Shown here one piece after another: positions 48,378-60,461 of a stretch of 64,000 bases of DNA (position 1 is the first letter of the stretch; each line of letters opens with the position of its first letter). A model generated the notes under the pieces. The model made no database searches, was not told the origin of the DNA, and worked only from the letters and a program-made list of their open reading frames with translations. The DNA comes from Chytriomyces cf. hyalinus JEL632. Its lineage: Eukaryota; Chytridiomycota; Chytridiomycetes; Chytridiales; Chytriomycetaceae. The stretch covers positions 124,001 through 188,000 of the forward strand of contig JAIWWG010000022.1 in the NCBI GenBank assembly GCA_025435555.1, given 5' to 3'. The translations under genes were made by a program, and so were the position numbers.

Positions 48378-50808
48378 TCAGAGAACTATGAAAAGACTCA
48401 GTAGCGCAAGACCAGCCACTGCTACACGATCCAACGCGTGTTTACTATCGCTACTTGCCTTCAAGTTACTCTGGTTGTCCTGCGTTGGAGGATTGGAGCT
48501 GGCAGACTCAGTGACTGGGAGGTCAGCGTGCATCAAGTAATTCCAGGCAGATGCAAAGTCGTTGAAAAACTTGGATTCGTCTTGCGCGTACTCCTGAACA
48601 ATGGCTTTCAGTTGCGGGTTGCTGAGCAGGGCAACATCTGTTGCCAGCATGAACGTTCCGGGGTTTTGTTTTGATTCAAACACTTTAGGGTTGGAGGTAG
48701 TTGGCTCCCAGGTCTCAGACAAAAGTAGCTTGTAGTACGTGTTGGAAAGGAGGGATGATTCTGGGTTTCAAAATAATGTTAAAAAAGTGTTGACTTCATC
48801 CTGTGGCATGATCAAAATATTTCACTCACTGGAATAAGCACCCAGCAATCCCCTTCTCTTCTGCTCTACTCCACTTCTTGGGCGTCCAGCAAGCGCCACA
48901 GCATCATGGGGACTGAGTCCCATCACGGCCATATTGTCCGTCACTTCTATGTCAGCGTTAGAGTAATATTGTCTCGGAAGAAAGTCCAGGCTTTGATTTC
49001 CGTCGTATGCATCGCTTCTGCCGTTGACGATTTTCAGAGATAACTTTCCTCCAGTTGCGTACGATAGCGCCGTGTCTCCGGCCAAAACAATCAAGTCGCT
49101 CCAGGTCAGAGTCTCGCCAAATGAGTCTTTTACTGGTTGCAGCACCTGTCGCACCTGGTCCAACCCTGCGTTGGCTGGCCAACCACTTTCAGGCCAGTAT
49201 CGAATACGCGCTCCATTGCATCCTCCCTTGTAGTCTGTCGCACGGAATGTGCTGGCACACTGATACGCCAAGTCGATAAACTGGGCTCCATAGTATGCAG
49301 CATTATTGCTATCGACAATATCGCCGTCAATTTGAGGAAACGGCTTGAATAAAGTCTGGTTGATTTTTGCCATCACATCTTTTACTTGGGCCCGTTTTGC
49401 AGGAGGTGCTGGGAGTGGATGTTGAAACGGTTGTGCCGGCGGGGCATCTGCGTTGATGCATCTGAACCGTTGACCCATATCCGCGGTTGTCAGTTTGTAC
49501 CAAGCATCCGCAAACACCTTGTCCAGCTGTTCTGGATGCTGTCCAAAAGTCTCCACGATTTTCTTGTACTCTGCGTCATACAAGAGCGCGATATCGGCAG
49601 TGAGCATGCGGATCGGTGGCGCGTCCTTGTTTGAAGGCATCCACTGGTTCTTTCCGCCTGGTCCGGTGAACTTGACCCAGTCGTACGAAAGAAGGTTGTA
49701 AAAGTATTCGCTGGACCATTCGGTAGGGTCACGTGTCCATGCGCCTTCGAAGCCACTTGTGTACGTGTTGTTTCCCTTTCCTTTCAAAGGTCCATCGCCG
49801 CACGTTCCTGGCCATGGCGCATCTGGCGACTGGATCGGGTTTGGGCCCGGTCCTGTTGTGCACGCGCCGTGCGTCTTTCCAAAGGCGTGGCCGCCACCAA
49901 TGAGAGCCACAGTCTCCAAGTCATTGAAGCCCATTCGAGAAAACGTGTCCCGCACATCAACAGCTGGAAAAAATCTTTTTTTAATGAGGCAAAAAGGGGA
50001 AGCTTTCGTGGCTCATACCTGATAACGCTGGATCTGGGTTGCCCAAATGTCCTTCCGGGTTCACATAAATGAGGCCGACGGTGGTGGGGCCAAATGGAGA
50101 AGTGCAGTTTCCGTTTACTTTGCACGGAGAAAGAGCCTCTTGCTCTGGAGTTGGTCCCAACACCAGAGATGCGGAGCCATCGGCATCATCTTTTCGACCG
50201 GCACAGAAACCCAGCTTGGGGCCTCCCATACTCTGTAGGTAAAGTAATTATTTAAATGAATTTCAGCTTTCTCGGAGCTTTCCAAAAAGCAAAAAACACA
50301 AGGGGGATCCAACCTCAATGGCCGCATTTCCCGTCAGAATAATCAAATCAGCCCATGAAATCTCCGGATGCGCGTCTTTGACGGGCTGGAGCAGCTTGAC
50401 GGCTTTATCGAGATTAGTGTTGTCATCCCAGGCATACTCTGGCACCTTTCGGATACGAGCGCCGTCACAGCCGCCACGGCCGTCACTCACACGATGACTA
50501 CCACTGCAATGCCACGCGAGTCTGATCATGAAGGGTCCGTAGTTTCCAAAGTCGGCGGGCCACCAGTTTTTGCTGTCCTTTAGCAAGACTGCAATCTCGC
50601 GTTTGATGGCCTCAAAATCAGCTGTGGGACTCGTGTCGCGTTGATTGTTGCGGTGGATAGAGTCTCGGGACATGAATCCCGGTGATCCGGCCATGGGACA
50701 TTGGGACGCTGTGGAGGTGTGGTTTAGAATCTGCGCGATTCAAAGCAATCTGCTGTTACCTAACGCGGTTGCCCACATGACGGCCTGCACGATTACGAAC
50801 AGACGCAT
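48378..50808 (-). CDS. katG: Secreted catalase-peroxidase (KatG2-type) with GPI-like C-terminus
   Basis: Heme enzyme that removes hydrogen peroxide by catalase and peroxidase routes. Exons 50760-50808, 50314-50708, 50019-50232, 48830-49963 and 48378-48760; 724 residues. Residues 1-16 ([16 protein letters not shown]) are a signal peptide. The distal site is Arg 79, Trp 82 and His 83 in [10 protein letters not shown]. The Trp-Tyr-Met adduct unique to KatG is kept: Trp 82, Tyr 204 ([10 protein letters not shown]) and Met 230 ([10 protein letters not shown]), with proximal His 245. These spacings equal those of Mycobacterium KatG (107, 229, 255, 270). The second, heme-free domain is complete. The C-terminus is a Ser/Asn linker plus a hydrophobic end LSLFIVL, as in GPI-anchor signals. 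Confidence 0.92.
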
Positions 50809-51379
50809 ATTTTGTTTTGGCTGTTTTTTTTATTGTTTTTATTTTTCCTTTTGTTCTTTTGCTTGGCCTTTATCTGATTAGGTTGAACCAGGTTCGACTA
50901 TTTTCCGATCAAAAATAGCTGTTCCATTTTTTGTTTATTTTCCTGTTTATTTTCTGATCGGGTGTCCTACTTATTGTTTATTTTCATGTTCTATTTATTG
51001 TCTGTTCTGTTGTGATTGGGGCTTGGCTGTTCTGTTTTCCTTTTGTTCTTTCTGGTAGGGTTTGACTGTTTTCAAAATCGCGCCGAACCGGCATCTTGGC
51101 GTCAACACTGATTTTCCGGTGCCTGTTTCGACTCGATCGCGTGGAAATAATGGACTGGAGCGGATTACCTGGCGCGATTGGGATAAAGCAAAGTAGAAAG
51201 GGTGACAGTTTCGCACAAGTACCGAATAAGTGGTCATATGTATGAAAACAGCCATTTCAGCCATTCGAACAATATGACGTGGTCAGTAGTCAGAAAAAGA
51301 GAAAGATGGGGCAAAGCATTTATTTTCAAGTTTTTGCAGGACACCCCAGCTAACATGGCGCATGAACGCGTTGACATAT
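50809..51379. other. Intergenic, T-rich promoter of the catalase-peroxidase
   Basis: This 571-base region lies between the KatG start and the PRCC-like 3' end. Its 50810-51030 part repeats TGTTTATTTTCC-like blocks and is strongly T-rich on the plus strand. No gene supported. Confidence 0.5.
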
Positions 51380-52638
51380 TTAGAACCCATACTTGTTCTG
51401 CGTTGATGACTTGGCCTGGCGACGATCGGCATATGCTTCTTTCAGCTGTTGCTCACGCGCTATTTGAGTTTACGGTTAGTGAAGAGCGTGAGTAGCCCCC
51501 GTTGGATAAAATATAGCACACACCTTTTGCTTCGAATGCGAGTGCCATGATGTTATGTTTCGCTTTCCCCATTTTTGTGGGCTTCAGATGCTGTCATTTT
51601 AAAATGGAAAGTGAGCCAAAACAGCAGAGGGGACCACGCTCACACAGTTTTCGCTTACTTCATATGCACTCGTTTCAGCCTTTTCTCTCGACATGTTCTT
51701 CAAAGATTCCATCCGTGCAGTTTCTCCACCAAGCTGATCTTCGTGATTCAATTCAACCACCTGAACGGAAGCTCCACCAGCCTTCCGATGTCCTAGTTTA
51801 TGTAATGCGGCGTCATCCAGATGCATCTCCCCATACCGCGCTCCGCCGTCTTCTGCTTGATCAGAATGAGATGATGATCCATTCGGTAGGTATTCTTGCT
51901 CCGGATTGTACATGTATGACGATGAGGCTGATTCCGTGTAGTAGGCGTACTCGGATGAGGAAGATACGCCATCATCCTGCCCCTGATGATGAGAATGAGT
52001 TCCATCCGCGTTTTGGTCGTTGAACGTTGAAGATACGGTCGGTTTTGCAAATGTTGGTGGAGGGATTGGATCTCTTGATGGAAGATCTGAAGGAGGCAGC
52101 AGTCAGTTAATTCTTGACAAGCGCTCGGTGTAAAACAGTTGCACGAACCAAACGTAAAAAAGCTTTCCTCTTGTTCTTCACCGATGGGTTTGGTCGGTTG
52201 TTGAGGAGTTTCAGACTTGGCGACTGGCTTTGAATTTGCGGACGAAGAAGCCAGTTTTTTTCTCAGATTCGCCGGTATGAGTGTTGTGGCTGATGTATGT
52301 TCGTTGTTTGAAGTCGACGAGGCAGCAGACTTTGGTGGAGGGAGGAATCCGAAAAGACCCGTCCGAACTGAAGAGCTGCCACTCGCATTGCCCGGCTTAG
52401 TATCTTCGCCATCTGAATCTGACAGTGCTTCTGGCAGTGCGTCAACGACAATTAGTTTGCGCATCTTCTTCTTTGGAGGTGGTTTCGAGGAAGCGGGGAC
52501 GGCGTTTGATACTGGAGGGAGATTCATCGACAAGCGCTTTGCGGGTTGCGCATGTTCTGATGATTCCTCTTTGGTCTGCGATGGAGCAGTGTCATTGTCG
52601 CTGTCGGAGTCGCTGGCGTAGTGAGCAAAGAGATTCAT
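51380..52638 (-). CDS. PRCC-like nuclear protein
   Basis: Homologue of human PRCC, a spliceosome-associated protein linked to the mitotic checkpoint. The start MNLFAHYASDSDSDNDTA (ATG 52636-52638) is the typical acidic Ser/Asp N-terminus. A Pro/Lys-rich region follows (KPPPKKKMRKLIVVDALPE, FGFLPPPKS). The second part, in another frame after an intron, has DLPSRDPIPPPTFAKPT, then EYLPNGSS and the PRCC-domain core DDAALHKLGHRKAG, VVELNHEDQL and MESLKNMSREKAE. The last exon reads IAREQQLKEAYADRRQAKSS and ends in TQNKYGF, the hallmark PRCC terminus. About four exons. The ATG is only 48 bases from the ATG of the divergent TRMO gene. Confidence 0.8.
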
Positions 52639-52686
52639 TGCTGTGATTTAGATTCACTTTTTCTTTTTACTATACTTCCTCCAACC

Positions 52687-54279
52687 ATGAAACTGGGCAA
52701 GATCGTCAAGGCAGCGTCGCTGGTTGCTGTTGGCGCCATTGCCGCCGAAGTAATTCGCTGGATGGCCTCAGAAACAGGGGCATGCGTGAAGGGAGAAGAG
52801 GCCCGAGGGGATGTCGTTAGTCCTGCCCCAGTGGAACATGAACGCACCAAGAAGAGAAACAAGAGGGACAAAAAGGAAGCCAAGAATAAGGACATCAACA
52901 AGGAATCTGAAGGCACGAAGGAAGTGAATGCGGTTGCAGACGGCGACTCGGATGTCCACAGCCATTGCAAGCAGCGCATCTATGCTGAAAGAGCGGGGCG
53001 AATTGCCGCGGAGAAGGCCATCAGGGAGGACGTTGTGCGCATTATATCTGATACAAAGGTGTGTTGGATAGATTGAGTCGTGCAAATTCTGACAGCGAAT
53101 GCTTGCTCACACCTTTACGGCCTTTGCTGTCATCAGGTTGGGTTTCCCTCACTCGTCATTGGTAATGTTCAATCCGCTTTCGTGTCCAAGCGTGGAACCC
53201 CGCGCCAGGGTCTCCTCGTTGCAGGTAGTCGTGGCGTGCTTCAATTCTCGAGTGAACTTCCTGTGGAAGCCTTTGAAGGACTGGACGCTTATTCGCACGT
53301 TTTTGTCCTGTTCATTTTCCACGACAACACAAACTTGCCAAAGCTCTTGCTTCGATCGGCCGAAAATGCTGCCGCGAAATCAGTTCAGTCCGAGTCAGAT
53401 TCACTCGCAGACGCTTCAGCCACGGCAGCAGCAGACCCTCTGTCTACCCGATCATCAACCCTTTCAACATCCAAATTCAACAAACAAGTCCCTCTGTTTG
53501 CCGCAAAAGTTTTCCCACCGCTTCTCCGCGGGGGAAACACGGGCGTCTTTGCAACAAGGAGCCCGCACCACCCAAATCCATTCGGTCAATCGCTCGTGAA
53601 AATCGAAAGTGTCGATCCATTAAAACGCCGTGTGTATGTGAGCGGACTGGACATGATGGATGGAACACCGATCCTAGACATTAAGCCATGGAACCCTGCC
53701 GACTGTCCAGTCTGTTTGCATGCTATTGTAGATCATGGGAAACGGATGGGTCAGCCATGGCTGTCGACTGATCCTTCGTGCAAAGATGCAGCGGATAGCA
53801 ATGACACTGAAGCAAAGGACCGGCATCATGCTCATTTTGGGGCGTTAGGAGAACCTTGTGGGGGTGGGTTTGGAACACGCGTGCCAGCATGGGTTGAAGC
53901 TGGTATCTCAGACCCTTACGAACTTCCTGTCGAGTACACGCAAGAATCTGTGCGCGCACTGGAATCCTTGGTGGATGCTGGAAAACTCAAATACTATGCA
54001 TCTGGAGAGGCGGATACAGTGCGATCGGTGTTGAAATCAATTTTATCACTCGACATTCGAAGCTTTCATCAGGGGAGGGGGAAGAAAAGCAAGAGCCCAA
54101 AGAATGAGAAGGATGTTGCTGAGGATACAGCAAAAAGAGATGAGCGCGGCCAAGATTACGAGGTTGACTATGACACTCTTAACGTTGCATTTACTGTCAA
54201 GCAGGATGAGGAGCGAGGGCCGTTTGTTCTCGTGAAAAAGATTGTTCTTGCATCAGAGATATCAACTGCATCTCAATAA
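52687..54279 (+). CDS. TRMO: tRNA m6t6A37 methyltransferase TRMO-like (TsaA domain)
   Basis: Probable N6-methylation of t6A37 in tRNA-Thr using SAM. Exons 52687-53058 and 53137-54279 (phase 0), 504 residues. The N-terminal hydrophobic segment KAASLVAVGAIAAEVIRW may anchor the protein in a membrane; a Lys/Glu-rich coiled region follows. The TsaA/UPF0066 beta-barrel starts VGFPSLVIGNVQSAFVSKRG TPRQG and continues AYSHVFVLFIFHDNT, GGNTGVFATRSPHHPNPFGQ and DGTPILDIKPWNP. An unusual Ser/Ala-rich insertion of about 45 residues sits between the barrel's first part and the RSPHHPNP motif. The C-terminal part matches TRMO's own domain (YTQESVRALESLV; ALxxVxxxD-like). Longer than human TRMO (441). Confidence 0.82.
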
Positions 54280-54505
54280 ATCTAGTTGGTATCAAAAATA
54301 CAGTCAAACCTCACATCCAAAGTTCTGACTGATTCTAGGCACAGCAGGAACTGTTCTCTTTGCTGGAACTTGGACGCGTCTCTGGATAATGCTACTTCGA
54401 ACTTGACAAGATGCGAATCCAGAATGCAGATGATGCCACCCAGATGTGAATTGGGAGTGTGTATTTCGTTATTTCTGTTTATTTTCCCCATCAAAAAACG
54501 ATCAT

Positions 54506-55962
54506 TCAATCCAGAATCTTGGAGGCTGCTTTTTTCACTTGTTCACTGTTAAAAACAAAAGGAAAACACGCGTGTGAGATAACTCATTGCAGAAATTAAG
54601 GAAAATAAACTCACAGGAACACAAATGTCAAGATGGTGTGAGGTCTGCAATAACAGAAGGACAGTTAAAGCAAGCGCACTTCCAACAGAAAGCAGATTAG
54701 TAAACAAACCCGATGCGCAGATAGTGGGCCGAGAATCCCTTGTAGAGGGCAAGGGGGCCTTCCGTGCGAACAGTTTTCGCAAAACAGTCAACAAATGAGG
54801 CATACATGGCGCCTTGGCCGCCTTTCGCGTGATTTTGATTGTACTGGATCAAGTGATTGTCAGGACAATGTAAGCATCAAACACAAAGAATGCAGTATAC
54901 CATACGCGTCATGATCACATCAAATGGATTCTGAAATACAGCATAGTAAGTAAGACGTGATGAAAACAGTGCATTACCACAGCTTCTTCAGCGACGTACC
55001 ATGGCAATGCAGACAAATAAACTTGTGAATGCACTCGCTGCAAAATGGAGGCTGATGCTGCCATCTTTACCCGCCGGCTTAAACCAACCACTTTTAAGAA
55101 GGGTTTCTTTGCTTGCATCGTACGTCGATAACTGGACCGCGGATCCAACGCCTGCATAGGTAGGTTTGTTTGTTCTGTTTAGTTGATAAGCCGCAAATGA
55201 AATGATAACAAAGATTTGCCTGTTCTGATCATGGCAGCATCGGCTCCTCTCCATAGTCCAGGAATGCCCTCGTTTTTGTATATGTGAATGAGGGACTTGA
55301 TCATACCCCCAGTGACGTAGCTATGCTGCGCGCCAACAGCCATGCTGGGCGAATAACTCTGCATTCTGAATCAAATAAGATCATCTTCCTGGAGACCATG
55401 CCTCAAATGAAGGATTCAACTCACCTAGTCTTCACAAGAAAAAGAGGGCTCCCCAGAAACGCACCAAACATCCCGCAAGATGCTCCGCTTGCGATCATGC
55501 ACGCAACTTTGCCGACACCCGTTGTTCCCGCCCCAACCCCAGCCAAAGCGTCTATCGAGCCTTGCATCACATTACGAACTGGTTCATAGAAGCCCAGCCG
55601 TGTGCCGTTCATGATGGCTTGATACCAGTAGCCTGGGGCAAGACCGCGCTGGATCCCCCGAAGCCCTTCGTTCTGGGCAATTTTGATGAATGCATGGAGA
55701 GCACCGTTGTATTGCCTCGGGACACCGGCGGCTGCTGCAGTTTTGGAGAGTTCGCCTTGAAGTTGCAGTCGAGTTTTTGCAACTTCCATTGGGTTTGTGA
55801 TTGTGACAGCACCTAGATAAGATGAGCGATGAGTTTCCAAGAGGGGTGGGACTGGTCCGAGGTGCGAGTGCGAACTGTACCGCAAGCGGCGATTGCGCCG
55901 ACGATGAAGCCGCGTGCGTGCGTTGCGAGCTGCGATTTGGGTTCCTGTGTTGGTGACACCAT
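54506..55962 (-). CDS. OAC1: Mitochondrial carrier, OAC1-like
   Basis: Inner-membrane carrier of the SLC25 family; Oac1 transports oxaloacetate, sulfate and related anions. Start ATG 55960-55962; about 315 residues from about six exons. Three carrier signatures are present: TNPMEVAKTRLQLQGEL, GSPLFLVKTRMQS and MNPFDVIMTRMYNQ. The SPLFLVKTRMQS form and the MTRMYNQ motif are specific to the OAC1/SLC25A34-35 branch. Other blocks: GLAPGYWYQAIMNGTRLGFY and KNEGIPGLWRGADAAMIRTG. The last coding exon, after a small GTGAGT intron, ends EQVKKAASKILD with stop TGA 54506-54508. The first exon, up to AIAAC, is short. Confidence 0.9.
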
Positions 55963-56268
55963 TGGTTTAAGTTAAATTATCCGAAATGCAAATGATCAGC
56001 CTCGGTCTGTCTCCTTCTCACCTCAGAGAGCGGCGATTCTGAAAAGGCGTAGGTCCATTGTCGTTCATCAAGAACCTGCGCCTGTCCAGGCGTTGTTCGC
56101 AATATATACAGGCAGCCTCAGAGGGCTCCAATACATCCCCACCCGACGCTGATACCCGCTGTATATTCAAGGCAAAGGCGCGTAGTTTCGTTTGCACGCG
56201 TCCATAAAATGGAGTTGAATTTTTCAATCCTGGGCCATCAAAGGAGCCTTTTTATATTCGTCGGCCAA

Positions 56269-59200
56269 ATGAGCAACCAGCCACACCAGCATCAGCAGGC
56301 CCAGATACCTTTGATCTTGCCCAGCTCAGACTCCCTCAGCGGGGACACCAGCAGAGAGAGTATCCTCCCCATCCACTCGAACGACCTGACCCCTGTCGTG
56401 AGTAGTGATCGTCCTCTCCTTCATCATGAGTTCCCCTTCTAATCACACATGGCTGTTGCTGCGCTATGGACAGGAGGGCCGCGCACACAAATCCAGCATC
56501 CCAGCAATCTTCAGCAACGCTGCTGCTCCTGAAAATTACGCACAGGCCAGGTTCGTGGCCGAATGGGTAATGGTGGATTTCGTTCTTTCTGACTGTGAAC
56601 CCAACACCCAACAGACAAGTGTACCTCCACAAGAAACAAAACGAACGGCAAATTAAAAAGGGCAGCCAGTTTCTCTCTTCAGTCCTTCAGTTCCTTGATG
56701 TCCGAATGTACTATCGTGTTGCCAAAAAGCTGACCAAGAGTGACGGCTTCGAGATTGGAATCACCATTCTTGATCTTGTCTCCGATCTTTTATTCTGCAC
56801 GCTGTATCTTTTCGACATTCAGTGGGCGTTGAACAATGTGGACGAGCCTGTTCTGAAAACGTTGCCAGCCCCGTCCGAACTGTGGATCGCACGACGCAGC
56901 GAGACCTTTACCATCTGTTTCGTCTTCAGTGTTTACAATATCTTTTCGTGGTGCTTTGCTCTCATCTTTGCCGACACCAAAGCCAAGGCAATCTTCAGCA
57001 TCCGCACCTTGATCACTCTTGTTTCGTCCGTGCCCTTCGTCATTTCCATTTACTACACAACAGCAAAGTTTCTATATATTCCATTTTTCTTGGCTGCCAT
57101 CACGGCTGTGGATCGGTTGCGCAAGGTGCTGCGCTTGCGAGGCGCAACGTCCTTTCTCAATTTCGACAGCGTTGTCGAAAAATCGATTCTTCTCGGCGGA
57201 ACTTTGATGGCGATCCTTTACGTGGCCGTTTGCCTTTTCCAGTACATTGAATTCCGTTTCGGGAACCAAGTCCTGAGCATTCTGAATGCGTTTTACTTTG
57301 TGGTCGTCACGCTGTCAACTGTGGGTTACGGAGATGTCACAGCAAAGTCAAAAGAGGGACAAATGGTTGTCATCCTGTTGATCATCACGGCCCTCGCGGT
57401 TTTGCCACCGTTGATTTCATCGCTTGTGGACACTATAGCTCAGCAGCAAGGTGGTAATGGGGGCACCTACGTGCGAGGAACAGCAAAGTACTTTGTGGTT
57501 TTGGGGAACTTTGACTTGCCGATTCGGATTGAAGGTGTCTTGATGGAGATTTTGGGCGAGGTAGTTTTGTTTTTCTTTTTGTTCTTGGGAAGCTATTGTC
57601 GACTGACGAAGGATTCATTTCCCCCCACTTTTACAGAGCTTGGAACGTGACAAAGTTATCATTCTTGGACGCAGTCCAAGCACACAAGCCGTGAAAGCAA
57701 TCATGAATAGTTACCGTTACAGAGGCAGAGTCACATACCTTGTTGGCTCAGGAATGGACGCAAAGGACCTTGAAAGAGCGCAAATCAGACATGCAAGTGC
57801 TGTATATATCATTGCCGATAGAGCTGCAGAAGATAAGCGGCTAGAAGATGAACAAAACACGTTGCGCGCTTGGGCGATTCATATTTACGCGCCTGATACG
57901 CCGTTGTACGTCAGCAACATGCTTCCGGATACTCAGTCGTATCAAGAAGTTACGGTGGATGCAGGTACCGTCGTTTAGATGCTTCTTTCAGCAAGTCTGC
58001 TCACACATAATTTTCTTTGTGAAGCTGTGTGTGTCGATGATCTGAAACACCTTGTGTTGAGCCTGAGTGTCATGTATGAAGGAGCTGCCGCTCTACTGAT
58101 CAACTTAATACACACATGTGAGTGCATGTAATGATTTGATCTGTTGACTACTACTGACCTATAAACTCAAAAATACCAGCATCTCCCCAAAAATTTCGAA
58201 AACCATGGAAGGCCCAGTACGGTAATGACATAGTATAACAAAGAGAAAAAAATTATAGCTGATTTGCCAATCCCTCTTTCAGATGATGGACAAGGGAACG
58301 AAATTCATGTTGTCCAAGTCAACCCCGTATTCACCGGTGTCCGATTTAGTGACGCTTCATGGTACTGCTACCGTGAATTCCAAATGTCCATGATTGGGGT
58401 TCGAGTATATTCGCGAGTGAATGGACTCAAGACGCTTGTTCTGGCACGTTTTCCCCCCTTAACTTGCACCAAGAGTTCACTCATTCGCGTAAAAACAGAA
58501 TCCGGGGCCATCCTACAGAATCTCAGAACAAGACGATGTGGTGTTCATATCGCAATCGTATACGGACTTGGAAGCATTTACTGCGCTGGTTCGTAAGCTT
58601 TGTCTATAGAATCGAAATGGTAATTTTTTGATCACAGACGAGCGAGGAGTTTCAAAAGAGCTCCATCACGGGTAAAATGAAATATGGTAAACAATTTCAG
58701 GACATTAGGCATTTTGATTTCGCCCTCTGACGTGAAAAAATCTGCAGACAGAGCATCGGGCATGTTTGTAGATCAGAACTCCGTCAAGAATTCACCAGCG
58801 ATAGTGAACGTAAAAAATTTTTCCCCGAAAAGAAAGGCTCCGGTTTTTTCCCTTATTGGCAGCTAATTTCCTTCCTTAGCCCACATTCTCTCTATCTCGA
58901 ATCCATTCAAAACGAGAACATCGGCGAGCGTACACTTTCCGAGACAACCGAAGTGAATCCAGCATCGCCACAGACCAGGCGCAATACACTATAGATAAAC
59001 CTGACGCCTCATATGAAGACTTCTGCCTCCCAGTCTGTTTACTATCCCTCCTCAACTTACCTCTCAAAGATTTAATGGTCGACCACGCGGAAGGATGGGA
59101 AGAACATTTACTCGTGTGTACCGGCGGATACGACGTCTTCAAATTCGTGTGCGGATTGAGGGCTTCACATTTGGAAAAGCATTTCAAGATTTTGTTTCTA

Positions 59201-60225
59201 TGTGAACGTGCCCCGACTGCAGAAGAGTTTGATGTCCTTAGCGTGTTTCCAGACTTGCACTTTATGATTGGAAATCCACGAAAAAAGCGAGCGCTGTTGA
59301 AAGCTGGAATCCGTGGATGTTCGAAAGGTGTGGTGGTGTGACTCTGATTCGGACTGCGCAAAAAGATCAAAACTAATCGAAACGACTCTTTTTTCAAAGT
59401 GGTGATTATGGGAATGACTTCGACTTCACAAGACGAGTTTGCTGGAAGTGGATCCATGTAAGGAAAATAGTCGCAATCCATTTTTCCACGCGTGCTGACT
59501 CACATCACATTGTTTAATGTAGCATGATTCAGCACCTGATTCATCAAATGATTGATCGCAACGCAAGCATTCCAAACAAATGCGTCATTCTCGAAGTTCC
59601 AAAACGAAGCCACATCCACTTCCTTCACCCATCTCCAACCACCGCAAGCACCTCTTACAAACGGCGCTTCAAATCCGCCGTCACATCCGTCGCAAAAAAT
59701 TTCATGAAACCTGTGCCTGAAATGAAACCTAAAGAAAAATCTGCATTGGAGCATATTGATTTCTTGTATACACCCGTCTTTGCAAGCGGCCGCGTTGTGA
59801 GTTCTTCCATGTTGGACAGCATTCTGTTTCAGTTGTATCGAAATCCTTCGATACTGGAAGTGTTTATGACGCTGTGTGGTGTTGGCGGTGATAAACTAGA
59901 TGCTGGGTTGTCGGAAGTGTATGGCATCCGACCTTCTTGGATCACACAGGTTCCCATCCCGCGTGAATTTGTGGTAAGTCTTCGCATGCGTCAAATTTAG
60001 AATGCTTCTTTATCCTTCTTTTTCTGATGACATTGTGTATTTTCTTAGGACCGGTCATACGGTGACTTGTATCATGAGATGGCGGCACATCAGGGTGCAG
60101 TCCCGCTTGGAATTTATCGCCCTGTCCATCCAAGGTTTAGGAATGTGCTTCCGTTCGTTTTCACCAATCCTGGTGCGGAAGTGATATTGCATCAGGAAGA
60201 TATGATCTTTGTTTTGGCGCCTTGA
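56269..60225 (+). CDS. BK-like calcium-gated potassium channel
   Basis: Six-helix potassium channel with two RCK domains. I place the start at ATG 56269: MSNQPHQHQQAQIPLILP, then a GTGAGT..CTAATC..GGACAG intron in phase 0 to EGRAHKSSIPAIF, and a second intron to QVYLHKKQNE. The pore has the filter TLSTVGYGDVTAKS. The S4-like segment AITAVDRLRKVLRLRG is moderately charged. RCK1 begins AKYFVVLGNFD and continues VIILGRSPSTQAVKAIMNSY and DAKDLERAQIRHASAVYIIA. RCK2 contains HLLVCTGGYDVFKFVCGLRA and IMGMTSTSQDEFAGSGS. The end is EVILHQEDMIFVLAP at 60225. Closest in layout to Slo/BK and SLACK channels; a clear calcium bowl was not seen. About ten exons. Confidence 0.85.
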
Positions 60226-60461
60226 CACTTTTTTTGTTCGAACAACCCCTTCTTTTTTTTTCGCGGTGTTCGCTATATAGCATAACCCCATACAAGCCAT
60301 GCTTTTCATCTCATTTTCAGAACATTTCATTGAATGCATGCTGGCCAGTATTAAAATAAAACAGCATCAAGTCAGGATAATGTTGCTTTGTTGGATGATT
60401 ACGTGACATGAAAATAATAGTAATAATAAGGTATCCCAAATCACCCCCGCCAAATTTCACC

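Noticed and set aside
50900-51030. Repeated TGTTTATTTTCC-like blocks
   Set aside because: The copies are imperfect and irregularly spaced in a T-rich promoter; no terminal repeats or target-site duplications suggest a mobile element.
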